Source: Ochrobactrum teleogrylli (lineage in GTDB: Bacteria > Pseudomonadota > Alphaproteobacteria > Rhizobiales > Rhizobiaceae). Taken from it: a stretch of DNA of 64,000 nucleotides. The notes beneath the pieces are model-generated. The model had not been told where the DNA came from, made no database searches, and saw nothing but the letters and a program-made list of their open reading frames with translations. Numbering within the stretch: the stretch's first letter is position 1; every line of letters starts with the position of its first letter. Below, in pieces: positions 1 to 8,093 of this stretch. The DNA lies in NCBI RefSeq assembly GCF_006376685.1, contig NZ_VEWL01000004.1:248001-312000 (forward strand). Direction: 5' to 3'. Both the position numbers and the translations under genes were made by a program.

Positions 1-850
1 GTACGGACAGGTTCTTTGTCGCGAGAATCGGCGGAACGGCGTCCGAAGGACGTGGCGCTTCACGCGGCGGATAAATGTCGTTCATCTCGCGACCGACCAT
101 CAGCGCGATCAGGCGCTCGATGCTGGTCTCGCTCTTTTCGGTGGTCGTGACATATTCGCCATCGCGAACAACCGTAATGTCGTCGGAAAGCCGCATGATT
201 TCTTCCATGCGGTGCGAGATATAGATGACGGCAGTGCCCTTGGCCTTCAGGCGCTCGATGATTGAAAACAGGATTTCCGCCTCGCTGTCGGAGAGCGACG
301 AAGTCGGCTCGTCCAGAATGACGACATCGGCAGGCTGGCTCAAGCCCTTGGCGATTTCGACGAGCTGACGCTGGGCAATCGAAAGATCGCCGACCTTGGC
401 GCGCGGATCGACCGGAAGTCCGAGATCGGCAACAAGTCTGGTCGCTTCCGCGTTCAGCTCGCGCTCGCGGATGAAGCCGAAGCGGCTCGGCTCGTGGTTC
501 GCGAAAATATTCTCGGCAACGGTCAGGTTGCGGGAGAGGCTCAATTCCTGAAAGACGATGGCGATCCCGCTGGCGCGTGCATCGCGCGGGTTCTTCGGCG
601 CATAGGCCGCGCCTTTGAGCAAAATCGTGCCGGAGGTCGGCTTGAACACGCCGGCCAGAATCTTCATCAGCGTCGATTTGCCAGCGCCGTTTTCACCGAG
701 CAGCGTATGCACGCGTCCGCGCCGCACGGTCAGGTTCATGCGCTTCAGCGCGATGACCGGGCCGAAAGACTTCGCAACATCGCGAATTTCCAGAACCGTA
801 TCCGCTGCCGTCATCTGTTCGGATTGGGTTGCTGTCACAGGATCTGTCAC
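1..850 (-). CDS. Sugar ABC transporter ATP-binding protein, RbsA/MglA type (3' end outside window)
   Basis: This is the energising ATPase of a ribose/galactose-type (CUT2) sugar importer at the inner membrane. The visible N-terminal part has a Walker A motif GENGAGKST at about residues 52-60, a degenerate signature LSIAQRQ and a Walker B region VILDEPTSSL, as in the first ABC domain of RbsA. I chose the GTG at 850 because GGAGG lies 8 nt upstream; an in-frame ATG at 814 is the alternative. It follows the binding-protein gene at 1026-1928 on the same strand, so the two should be co-transcribed. The second ABC half and the expected permease lie beyond the left edge. The substrate cannot be read from the sequence. 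Confidence 0.9.
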   Translation of the reverse strand, partial: MTDPVTATQSEQMTAADTVLEIRDVAKSFGPVIALKRMNLTVRRGRVHTLLGENGAGKSTLMKILAGVFKPTSGTILLKGAAYAPKNPRDARASGIAIVFQELSLSRNLTVAENIFANHEPSRFGFIRERELNAEATRLVADLGLPVDPRAKVGDLSIAQRQLVEIAKGLSQPADVVILDEPTSSLSDSEAEILFSIIERLKAKGTAVIYISHRMEEIMRLSDDITVVRDGEYVTTTEKSETSIERLIALMVGREMNDIYPPREAPRPSDAVPPILATKNLSV

Positions 851-935
851 TTTTGAGGCCTCCACGCTCCGTTTGCTGCAGTCTGCCACGAACCGGATAT
901 GGCCGGGTCCGCACAGCCGTGCTGTCTAAAGGGAT

Positions 936-979
936 GCGGTGGCGGCCCGGAAAGGGGAGGCTTTCCGGGCCGCCACCGC
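936..979 (-). other. Intercistronic perfect hairpin between binding-protein and ATPase genes
   Basis: A 19-bp perfect inverted repeat (936-954 and 961-979) with a 6-nt loop lies between the binding-protein gene and the ATPase gene. No U-run follows it in the direction of transcription. It therefore looks like a mRNA-stabilising or partially terminating hairpin that favours expression of the binding protein, rather than a full terminator. Confidence 0.8.
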
Positions 980-1025
980 AAAAAGGAAACAGCGACTGGG
1001 AGGAGTGTCGCTGCTTCACGCGGTC

Positions 1026-1928
1026 TTACTTGGTTTCGCCGTCCTTGGTGACGACGCCCGGAACGATTGGCTGCTTGGCCGGAACGCTCTCGCCCTTGAT
1101 GACCTTGGCGGCGGTTTCAACTGCAACCTTGCCCATCTGGTCTGGATATTGCGCGATCACGCCGACCATGATCGGGTCGTTTTTCACGGCGTTGCGGGCT
1201 TCTTCCATGCCGTCAAAGCCGATCACCTTGACCTGATTTTCAAGCTTGGCGGCTTTCACAGCCGATGCGGCGGCAAGTGCAGCATCATCGCCGAAGCCGA
1301 AGATGCCGACGATATCCGGGTTGGCCTGCAAGATGTTCTGCGCGGTCGCCAGTGCTTCCGGACGGGTGATGCCCGGCTGGATCGCCACGATTTTGATGTC
1401 GGGATACTTGGCGATGCCCTTCTTGAAGCCTTCAACGCGGTCAACAACTGACTGAACCGTCGGGTAATCGATGACGGCGACATTGCCCTTTTCGCCGATG
1501 GTCTTGGCCATCAGTTCGGCAGCGCGTTCGCCACCGGCAAAGTTGTCGGTGCCGACGAAGGAGGTCACGTCCACATTGTTGGCAGGCACATCGACCGTGA
1601 TGACCTTGATGCCAGCCTTTTCAGCCTTGTTGATGGCCGAGCGCACGCCCTTGCTGTCAACCGGCGAAATGATGATGACATCGACGCCCTTGGTAATGAA
1701 ATCTTCCACATCGGCGAGCTGCTTGCTCAGGTCCTGATTGGCGATAGAAATTTCGAGCGGCACGTTTTCTGCCTGCGCTTCCTTCTTCATCGCGTCAGCG
1801 AGCGAGATGTAGAACGGATGCTGCTGGGTGAGAAGTGATGCGCCAACGCCTTCGGCAGAGGCAGAACCCGCCATCATGGCCAGAGCGACGCCGGACAAGA
1901 GAATGCGGCCGAGAGAAGTGCGAAACAT
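1026..1928 (-). CDS. Periplasmic sugar-binding protein, RbsB family
   Basis: This is the substrate-binding component of the CUT2 sugar ABC transporter whose ATPase follows downstream. The first 25 or so residues form a signal peptide (hydrophobic core ILLSGVALAMMAG, cleavage after ASA). The mature part is a type 1 periplasmic binding fold with the RbsB-like segments SLADAMKKEAQ, ISPVDSKGV and GTDNFAGGERAAELM. The ATG at 1928 has a good ribosome site (GGAGG); an upstream extension to 2021 would bury the signal peptide and is unlikely. The gene is divergent from the LacI gene at 2332, which probably controls it. Ligand unknown; ribose, another pentose or a polyol would all fit the family. Confidence 0.9.
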   Translation of the reverse strand: MFRTSLGRILLSGVALAMMAGSASAEGVGASLLTQQHPFYISLADAMKKEAQAENVPLEISIANQDLSKQLADVEDFITKGVDVIIISPVDSKGVRSAINKAEKAGIKVITVDVPANNVDVTSFVGTDNFAGGERAAELMAKTIGEKGNVAVIDYPTVQSVVDRVEGFKKGIAKYPDIKIVAIQPGITRPEALATAQNILQANPDIVGIFGFGDDAALAAASAVKAAKLENQVKVIGFDGMEEARNAVKNDPIMVGVIAQYPDQMGKVAVETAAKVIKGESVPAKQPIVPGVVTKDGETK

Positions 1929-2119
1929 GATTTCCTCCGTATGAACCGGCGTCTGCCGGGCTTGTCCTTCTAACAGGGACATGAACGATGACTTACCTGC
2001 TGGTTCATCGGACCGCAGCACTTTGCGTCGGTCTTCAAATCTCCCGGAAGGGCAGGTGCCTTCAGCCCATTATCGAGCTTCACTAGACATGATGGAGCTT
2101 GTTCAACGTGTCAATATAT

Positions 2120-2140
2120 AATTTTTCACGTGTAAAAATT
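2120..2140. promoter_or_regulatory. Putative LacI-family operator upstream of sugar ABC operon
   Basis: The element is an imperfect palindrome centred on CACGTG flanked by AT-rich arms; its right half is CACGTGTAAAAATT. It aligns without gaps to the element at 4834-4854 in front of smoE (right half CATATGTAAGAATT). The two flanking LacI proteins are paralogues with nearly identical recognition-helix regions, so a shared operator is expected. Confidence 0.55.
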
Positions 2141-2260
2141 ATAACGATTTAATTTCGCCCGAATAGCGGCGGGAAAAACAGTCGTGTTGCCTTATATCAG
2201 CATTTTCTGCGGTAATAAGGGCTGGCACCGGTGAAATTCAGGTTGCTTCTGTGAAAAAAT

Positions 2261-2281
2261 AAATTTACGCATGGAAAAATC
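2261..2281. promoter_or_regulatory. Weaker LacI operator-like element near LacI gene start
   Basis: This element (right part CGCATGGAAAAATC, left arm AAATTTA) aligns with those at 2120 and 4834 but is less symmetrical. It lies about 50 bp upstream of the LacI start codon at 2332 and could serve autoregulation. The similarity could also come from the AT-richness alone. Confidence 0.35.
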
Positions 2282-2331
2282 TTGAGGCGTAGAGTGGGCG
2301 CCGATCGGGACTGGCCCGAGGAAAGCGGAGC

Positions 2332-3363
2332 ATGGCTGAAAACAAGATCAGGACGATGGAGGAGTTCGCCGTGGCAAGCGGCTTGTCGCGTCCTACGGTC
2401 TCGAAATATTTCGATAATCCGGAAAGCGTAAAGCCTTCCACGCGCGCCCGCATCGAAAAGGCGCTGAAGGATTACAACTATCAGCCCAATATTTTCGCCG
2501 TCAGCCTCAACCGCAAGAAGCCGAAGAATATCGGCGTCATCGTTCCGCATATTTCCGATCCGTTCTATGCCGAAATCATTCGCCAGATCGAATTGCGATG
2601 CCTTGCGGAAGGTTATTGGACCATCGTTCTGTCGTCGCATGGCGAGCGCAAGCTTGAAGCACGCGCCATGCGCTCGCTGATGTCGCTCAAGATCGCCGGT
2701 GTGTTGATGGCGCCGCTTGGTTTCGAAACCGACACCAAGCTTCTGTCCAGCCTTTCCGATTCGATGCCGGTGGTGTTTCTGGATAGCCGTATCGGCGAGG
2801 ACCAGCCTTTTGTCGGCACCGACAACCGCGTCAGCATCGGCAACATTACCGAATATCTATGCAGGACCGGCGAGCATCCCTGTTTTCTGGAAATGCCTGC
2901 CGTCAACCAGAACGCGCTGGAGCGCCGCGCAGCCTATATCGCCACGATGGAAAGGCTCGGTATCGAGCCCATCGTTTTGCCGATGACCCCGAAAAACTGG
3001 AGTTTCGAGGAGCTCGGCTATCAGGAGGCGGGGCGTATTCTCGACCGCGGCGGTTTCCCGACGCGCACGGTTCTCTGCGCCAATGATCGTCTGGCCTTCG
3101 GCGTGATTTCGGCAGCTTTTGAACGCAGGCGTCATGTCGGGCGAGAGGAAGGCAGCGATCTGCGTGTCGCCGGTCACGACGATCACCCACTGAGCCGCTT
3201 CACCTGCCCGCCTCTGACGACGGTTGCCCAGGATTACCGCCAGATCGCGCAGCTTGGTTTGGATATGCTGTTTTCACGCATCAATGAGCAGGACAGCAGC
3301 AGCGCGACCGGCGAGGATATTCGCTATCTCGACAGCCATCTGATCATGCGCAGTTCGGCGTGA
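2332..3363 (+). CDS. LacI-family transcriptional regulator
   Basis: A 343-residue cytoplasmic repressor of sugar-inducible genes. The N-terminal LacI helix-turn-helix is clear (ASGLSRPTVSKYFDNPESVK, about residues 14-33), followed by the hinge region and a periplasmic-binding-like effector domain beginning near KNIGVIVP. It is divergent from the RbsB-like gene at 1928 and most likely controls that operon. It is a close paralogue of the LacI gene at 3385-4425: both have IRTME(E/D)F, the same HTH core, and VAGHD and FTCPPLTTVAQDY/YTCPPLTTVAQDY near the C-terminus. The two genes are tail to tail with a 21-bp gap. The sugar effector is unknown. Confidence 0.9.
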   Translation: MAENKIRTMEEFAVASGLSRPTVSKYFDNPESVKPSTRARIEKALKDYNYQPNIFAVSLNRKKPKNIGVIVPHISDPFYAEIIRQIELRCLAEGYWTIVLSSHGERKLEARAMRSLMSLKIAGVLMAPLGFETDTKLLSSLSDSMPVVFLDSRIGEDQPFVGTDNRVSIGNITEYLCRTGEHPCFLEMPAVNQNALERRAAYIATMERLGIEPIVLPMTPKNWSFEELGYQEAGRILDRGGFPTRTVLCANDRLAFGVISAAFERRRHVGREEGSDLRVAGHDDHPLSRFTCPPLTTVAQDYRQIAQLGLDMLFSRINEQDSSSATGEDIRYLDSHLIMRSSA

Positions 3364-3384
3364 TTGCTGCCGATAATTGCGTAT

Positions 3385-4425
3385 TTAAGCTGACATTCTC
3401 AGCTTGATCTCCGCATTCAGCAGGATGCGGTTGCTTTCGGGCAGTTCGAGCCGATCTTCGGAATCTTCGCCCAATGTACGGAACAGAAGCTCAATCGCCA
3501 GCCTGCCGATTTCGTTATAATCCTGTGCGACCGTAGTGAGCGGCGGGCAGGTATATTCCGACAGCGGATTGTTATCGTGACCGGCCACGCGGATATCGCA
3601 ATCCTTGAGCCTGCCGATTTTCAGTCCCGCCTGCCAGAGCGCGCCCGTAACGCCAAAGGCGATGCGGTCGTTGGAGCAGAGCACCGTCGAGGTCGGAAAA
3701 CTTGCCTTCTCGCGCATGATGCGCGCCGTCTGTTCAAAGGCATATTGTTCGAAATCCCAGCTGCGGCTCGGTTCCAGTTCGATGATGCGTGGCTCGTGAC
3801 CGAGCTTTTCCATTGCCGTCGTATAGGCTTCGCGCCGTTTGAGAGCGTTGTTGTTCACAATCGGCATCGAGAAATAGCAAGGCTCGCTGCCAGAACGGCA
3901 GAGATAATCGACGATCAGGTGGAACGATTTCTGGTTGTCGGTGCCGACGAAAGGCGTGGTGCTGTCGAGTGGCGAATCCACATAGACGATGGGGACGTCG
4001 TCGGCGAGACGCGCCAGCGCGGAATGCTGCGACTGTTCGCCAAGCGGTGCGATGATGGCGCCCGCGACATTGAGCGAGCGAAGCGTTTCAATCGCGCGCT
4101 TTTCCAGTTCCGGCTTGCCATCCGACGACAGAACGACAGTCAGATAACCCCGTTGCTCGGCCAGCGTTTGCAGCCTGCGGGTCATCGCCATGTAGAAATG
4201 ATCGAGCTGGTTTGGAATGATGATTCCCAATATTGTCGTGCGACGACGATTAAGGTTCACCGCGAAAAGATTGGGACGAAAACCGGACTGCTTGACGGCC
4301 GCTTCGATGATCTCGCGGGTCTTCGGGCGGACGGATGATGGGTCGTTGAAATATTTGGAAACTGTGGGGCGCGACAGCCCGACGAATTCCGAAAAGTCTT
4401 CCATGGTGCGTATGGTTTTGCGCAC
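3385..4425 (-). CDS. LacI-family transcriptional regulator, probable polyol operon repressor
   Basis: A 346-residue LacI-family protein with an N-terminal HTH (VGLSRPTVSKYFNDPSSVR) and a type 1 periplasmic-binding-like sensor domain. The start is GTG at 4425; it matches the N-terminus of the paralogue at 2332 (RKTIRTMEDF against NKIRTMEEF). It is divergent from smoE (4885), and an operator-like palindrome overlaps the predicted smoE promoter. The natural inference is that it represses the sorbitol/mannitol operon. It probably arose, together with its paralogue, by duplication. Confidence 0.88.
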   Translation of the reverse strand: MRKTIRTMEDFSEFVGLSRPTVSKYFNDPSSVRPKTREIIEAAVKQSGFRPNLFAVNLNRRRTTILGIIIPNQLDHFYMAMTRRLQTLAEQRGYLTVVLSSDGKPELEKRAIETLRSLNVAGAIIAPLGEQSQHSALARLADDVPIVYVDSPLDSTTPFVGTDNQKSFHLIVDYLCRSGSEPCYFSMPIVNNNALKRREAYTTAMEKLGHEPRIIELEPSRSWDFEQYAFEQTARIMREKASFPTSTVLCSNDRIAFGVTGALWQAGLKIGRLKDCDIRVAGHDNNPLSEYTCPPLTTVAQDYNEIGRLAIELLFRTLGEDSEDRLELPESNRILLNAEIKLRMSA

Positions 4426-4805
4426 GTTTCTCTGTCCTGTCCGTCAGCTTCCCGCTGCAATTTCTTGCGGTGACAGCTCACATTCTCCTGCTATCGGTCG
4501 GGTCCAGATGCGCTGGCCCATAGATGCGCGACACATGGTCTGCAGCTTGTTTTCCAATAATTTCAGGATGTTCCTCCAACCAGACCCGCCATGAAATTTT
4601 TCGCGGCAGACCCAAGTCAAACTGTCAAAGGCTGAAGCAAAGGTCAAGCGAACAATGACGAACATCTGGAACGATGCAGTGCATATTTGAATGTGCTAAG
4701 ATAATCGCGGGGTCAGATCGCGCGGTGAAAAATCCGTTGTTTCGGCCAGGAAAACAATCGAATGAATGGTCTTTTCAGCGCGCAAATCAAAATCAAAAAC
4801 CGTGC

Positions 4806-4835
4806 TTGACAAGCTACGGAGAGCCGCGCCATAAA
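4806..4835 (+). promoter_or_regulatory. Predicted sigma70 promoter of the smo operon
   Basis: A consensus -35 TTGACA at 4806-4811 is followed after 18 bp by CATAAA (4830-4835), a 4/6 match to TATAAT. The LacI-type palindrome at 4834-4854 overlaps the -10 and predicted start site, the usual repressor arrangement. Confidence 0.55.
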
Positions 4836-4854
4836 TTTTACATATGTAAGAATT
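4834..4854. promoter_or_regulatory. Putative LacI-family operator of the polyol operon
   Basis: The perfect 12-bp palindrome TTACATATGTAA is embedded in a longer imperfect one with AATT at both ends. It matches the layout of the element at 2120-2140. It overlaps the predicted smoE promoter and lies 30 bp before the smoE start codon. Confidence 0.6.
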
Positions 4855-4884
4855 TTGCTATGCATTCGTAAAGGAGGAGACGAA

Positions 4885-6204
4885 ATGCGGACCAAAACTT
4901 ATGTGACAGGGCTTATTGCGTCTGCCGCTGGCGTCGCAATGTTTGCCGGTTCGGCGTGGGCGGAGGAGCTCACGATCGCAACGGTCAACAATGCCGATAT
5001 GATCATCATGCAGAAGCTTTCGCCGGAGTGGGAAAAGGCCACCGGCAACAAGCTCAACTGGGTGGTGCTCGAAGAAAACGTGCTGCGCCAGCGTGTCACG
5101 ACGGACATCGCAACCAAGAGCGGCCAGTTCGACATCATGACCATCGGCGGTTATGAAACCCCGATCTGGGGCAAGGCCGGATGGCTTCTTGCGGTCGATG
5201 ATCTGGGCGACGATTACGACTATGACGATCTTATCAAGCCGGTGCGCGCCGGTCTGACGGTCGATGGCAAGCTTTATGCCGTGCCGTTTTACGCGGAAAG
5301 CTCGTTCACCCTTTATCGAAAGGATCTGTTCGAAGCCGCTGGCCTGAAAATGCCGGATGCGCCGACCTATGCCGAGATCAAGGAATTCGCGACCAAACTC
5401 ACCGACAAATCGAAAGAACAGTACGGTCTTTGCCTGCGCGGCAAGCCGGGCTGGGGCGAAAACATGGCCTATCTTTCCACCCTGGTGAACACATTTGGCG
5501 GCAGCTGGTTCGATGAGAGCTGGAAGCCGCAGATGAGCTCCGATACCTGGAAAAAGGCCATCAACTACTACGTCGATCTGATGAAGGAAGCAGGCCCTCC
5601 CGGAATCACCTCGAACGGCTTCAATGAAAATCAGGCGCTGTTCTCCACCGGCCATTGCGCCATGTGGATCGACGCCACCTCGGCTGCGGGCCGCATTTAC
5701 GATCCGAAGCAGAGCCAGGTTGCCGACAAGGTGGCCTTCACCAAGGCGCCTGTCGAAGTGACGCCGAATGGCTCGTCCTGGGCCTGGTCGTGGAACCTCG
5801 CCATCCCGGCATCGACCAAGAAGGCGGAAGCCGCAAAGTCGTTCCTGAAATGGGCGACCTCGAAGGGCTACGTCGAACTGGTCGGCAAGTCGGAAGGCTG
5901 GGTTGCCGTTCCGCCGGGTACGCGTCAGTCGACCTACGCCAATGAAGAGTACAAGAAGGCCGCGCCTTTCGCCGAGACGGTTCTCAAGGCGATTGAATCG
6001 GCCGACCCGACCAAGCCGACCAAGGACCCGGTCCCCTATACCGGCATCCAGTTCGTGGCGATCCCTGAATTCCAGGCGATCGGCACCATTGTCGGTCAGG
6101 CAATCTCTTCGGCTGTCGCCGGTCAGCAAAGCGTCGATGCGGCGCTCGATGGCGCACAGAAGCAGGCCGAACAGATCATGACGCAGTCCGGTTACATCAA
6201 GTAA
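4885..6204 (+). CDS. smoE: Sorbitol/mannitol ABC transporter substrate-binding protein
   Basis: A 439-residue extracellular solute-binding protein of family 1 (MalE-like), delivering polyol to the SmoFG permease. A signal peptide covers residues 1-26 (core LIASAAGVAMFAG, cleavage after AWA). The body has family-typical segments such as WEKATGNKLNWV, GKLYAVPFYAESSFTLYRKDLFEAAGL and GHCAMWIDATSAAG. The start is ATG at 4885, with AGGAGGAG just upstream. It heads the smoEFGK-smoS-ADH-mtlK operon; the linkage to sorbitol and mannitol dehydrogenases supports the polyol assignment. The exact polyol preference (sorbitol, mannitol, arabinitol) is inferred. Confidence 0.9.
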   Translation: MRTKTYVTGLIASAAGVAMFAGSAWAEELTIATVNNADMIIMQKLSPEWEKATGNKLNWVVLEENVLRQRVTTDIATKSGQFDIMTIGGYETPIWGKAGWLLAVDDLGDDYDYDDLIKPVRAGLTVDGKLYAVPFYAESSFTLYRKDLFEAAGLKMPDAPTYAEIKEFATKLTDKSKEQYGLCLRGKPGWGENMAYLSTLVNTFGGSWFDESWKPQMSSDTWKKAINYYVDLMKEAGPPGITSNGFNENQALFSTGHCAMWIDATSAAGRIYDPKQSQVADKVAFTKAPVEVTPNGSSWAWSWNLAIPASTKKAEAAKSFLKWATSKGYVELVGKSEGWVAVPPGTRQSTYANEEYKKAAPFAETVLKAIESADPTKPTKDPVPYTGIQFVAIPEFQAIGTIVGQAISSAVAGQQSVDAALDGAQKQAEQIMTQSGYIK

Positions 6205-6217
6205 TCCGGTTACCATC

Positions 6218-6251
6218 AGCCTGCTGCGCTCCCGAGTGAGAGCAGCAGGCT
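6218..6251 (+). other. Intercistronic hairpin smoE-smoF
   Basis: A 10-bp perfect stem (AGCCTGCTGC / GCAGCAGGCT), extendable by a few inner pairs, sits directly after the smoE stop. No strong U-run follows. This is the usual position of a hairpin that protects the binding-protein transcript and attenuates the downstream genes. Confidence 0.75.
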
Positions 6252-6325
6252 CGATTTTCGCGCGATCCGCCGCACCCTTTTCGGGCGCGGTGGATGTTGA
6301 AGCGGGAAGGGGAGGAACGTCAGAC

Positions 6326-7243
6326 ATGCCAGCAAACCCGGCCTTGGCCACAGGCACCAAATCGCGCTTTGCCGCAAAATCGCGCCGCAGCGTCCGCACC
6401 GGACCTCTGCTTGCACCCGCAGTCATCCTGCTCTTGCTATGGATGATCGTTCCACTGGCGATGACGCTCTGGTTCTCGTTTCAGTATTACAATCTCATCA
6501 ATCCCTTCGTGACCGGCTTTGCCGGTTTCTCGAATTACAAGTTCCTGCTGTCCGATCCGGGGCTCTGGTCGGCCATCACGAAGACGCTCATTCTGCTGGG
6601 CTCGGTTCTGGCCATTTCGGTGGTGCTGGGCGTTTTGTTTGCGGTGATTTTCGATCAGGATTTCTGGGGCAAAAACATTGCGCGACTTCTGGTCATTGCG
6701 CCGTTCTTCGTCATGCCGACAGTGTCGGCGCTGATCTGGAAAAATCTCCTGATGCATCCGGTCAACGGGTTGTTCGCTTTCATCTCGCGCAGTCTCGGAC
6801 TGCCGGTCATCGACTGGTTCGGACAGTTTCCGATGGCGTCGATCATCATGATCGTATCCTGGCAGTGGGTGCCTTTCGCGACGCTTATCCTGATGACCGC
6901 CATGCAGTCGCTCGACCGCGAGCAGATGGAAGCGGCGCGGCTTGATGGCGCCAAAGGGCCGGTGATGTTCTTTTATATCGTCCTGCCGCATCTGCTGCGC
7001 CCGATCTCGGTCGTCATCATGATCGAGACGATCTTTCTCCTGTCGGTCTTCGCGGAAATCCTCGTCACTACCTCCGGTGGGCCGGGTATTGCCACGACGA
7101 CGCTGACCTATTTCATCTATCTGAAGGCGCTCCTTCAGTGGGATATCGGTGGCGCTTCCGCTGCCGGTGTCGTCGCCATCATCCTCGCCAATATCGTTGC
7201 CGCGTTCCTCATCCGAACCGTGGCGCGCAATCTGGATAATTAG
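6326..7243 (+). CDS. smoF: Sorbitol/mannitol ABC transporter permease 1
   Basis: A 305-residue inner-membrane permease of the MalF type. About six hydrophobic segments are visible (first one LLAPAVILLLLWMIVPLAM). The cytoplasmic EAA loop is clear near the C-terminal third (EQMEAARLDGAKGPVMFFYI), the site that contacts the ATPase. I chose ATG at 6326 with GGAGG about 10 nt upstream; the reading frame is open back to 6236, but that extension has no ribosome site and overlaps the hairpin. It is followed 12 bp later by smoG. Confidence 0.9.
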   Translation: MPANPALATGTKSRFAAKSRRSVRTGPLLAPAVILLLLWMIVPLAMTLWFSFQYYNLINPFVTGFAGFSNYKFLLSDPGLWSAITKTLILLGSVLAISVVLGVLFAVIFDQDFWGKNIARLLVIAPFFVMPTVSALIWKNLLMHPVNGLFAFISRSLGLPVIDWFGQFPMASIIMIVSWQWVPFATLILMTAMQSLDREQMEAARLDGAKGPVMFFYIVLPHLLRPISVVIMIETIFLLSVFAEILVTTSGGPGIATTTLTYFIYLKALLQWDIGGASAAGVVAIILANIVAAFLIRTVARNLDN

Positions 7244-7255
7244 GGGAGACGAACG

Positions 7256-8083
7256 ATGGCTGCAAAACGCAAGTTCGACAAAGCCGCGCTCTCCGCCGGG
7301 ATTATCGGCTGGATCGTGGCGCTTTTGATGTTCTTCCCGATCCTCTGGATGCTGCTTGCGGCATTCAAGACGGAGATCGACGCGGTGGCCCCGCCAAAGT
7401 TGTTCTTCGAGCCGACGCTGGAAAATTTCGCGGCGGTCAATCAGCGCGCCGACTATTTCCGCTACGCCATGAACAGCGTGATCGAGAGCCTTGGCGCGAC
7501 GATCCTGTCGCTGCTGATCGCCGTTCCGGCGGCATATGCGGCGGCATTCTTTCCGGGAAAACGCACCAAGGATCTGCTGTTGTGGATGCTCTCGACCAAG
7601 ATGCTGCCTGCGGTGGGTGTTCTGGTGCCGATCTATCTTCTGGCGCGCGATACCGGGCTTCTCGACACGCGCACCGGTCTGATCATCATCTTCACTCTTT
7701 CCAATCTGCCGATTGTGGTCTGGATGCTCTATTCCTTCTTCAAGGAAGTGCCGCATGAAATCCTTGAGGCGAGCCGCATGGACGGGGCGAAGGTCGGCCA
7801 GCAGATACGCTATCTGCTCCTGCCGCTAAGCCTGCCCGGCATTGCATCGACGGCGCTTCTTTCCATCATCCTGTGCTGGAACGAAGCCTTCTGGAGCCTC
7901 AATCTCACGGCCTCGCAGGCCGGGCCTCTCACGGCATTCATCGCGTCCTTCTCGTCACCGGAAGGGCTTTTCTGGGCAAAACTCTCGGCAGCGTCCACGC
8001 TCGCCATCGCGCCGATCCTCGTCTTCGGTTGGGTTACGCAGCGCCAGCTGGTGCGCGGTCTCACCTTCGGCGCCGTGAAGTAA
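7256..8083 (+). CDS. smoG: Sorbitol/mannitol ABC transporter permease 2
   Basis: A 275-residue MalG-type permease partner of SmoF. It begins with a basic N-terminus and a first membrane span (LSAGIIGWIVALLMFFPILW) and carries the EAA loop EILEASRMDGAKVGQQIRYL. GGGGAG precedes the ATG at 7256. It lies between smoF and smoK with short gaps, so all four transport genes are one transcription unit. Confidence 0.9.
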   Translation: MAAKRKFDKAALSAGIIGWIVALLMFFPILWMLLAAFKTEIDAVAPPKLFFEPTLENFAAVNQRADYFRYAMNSVIESLGATILSLLIAVPAAYAAAFFPGKRTKDLLLWMLSTKMLPAVGVLVPIYLLARDTGLLDTRTGLIIIFTLSNLPIVVWMLYSFFKEVPHEILEASRMDGAKVGQQIRYLLLPLSLPGIASTALLSIILCWNEAFWSLNLTASQAGPLTAFIASFSSPEGLFWAKLSAASTLAIAPILVFGWVTQRQLVRGLTFGAVK

Positions 8084-8093
8084 AGGGAACCCC

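Larger units (their letters stand above)
1929..2331. other. Divergent regulatory region between sugar ABC operon and LacI gene
   Basis: About 400 bp carry no gene. The middle part (about 2105-2160) is strikingly AT-rich and holds an operator-like imperfect palindrome (2120-2140). A second, related element lies at 2261-2281 closer to the LacI gene. A minus-strand TTGACA (2114-2109) sits just beyond the first operator on the side of the ABC operon, without a clear -10 partner. I see no small ORF worth calling. Confidence 0.6.
4426..4884. other. Divergent promoter region between LacI gene and polyol operon
   Basis: About 460 bp have no credible gene. The last 80 bp hold a good plus-strand promoter (TTGACA at 4806) and the operator-like palindrome at 4834-4854. 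The rest, toward the LacI gene, shows no obvious structure to me. Confidence 0.55.

Noticed and set aside
4858-6426. 522-codon open frame on the minus strand across smoE
   Set aside because: Antisense shadow; it crosses the smoE gene and the smoE-smoF hairpin and has no recognisable family features.
6437-7756. 439-codon open frame on the minus strand across smoF/smoG
   Set aside because: Low-complexity Arg/Asp/His-rich translation opposite two clear permease genes.
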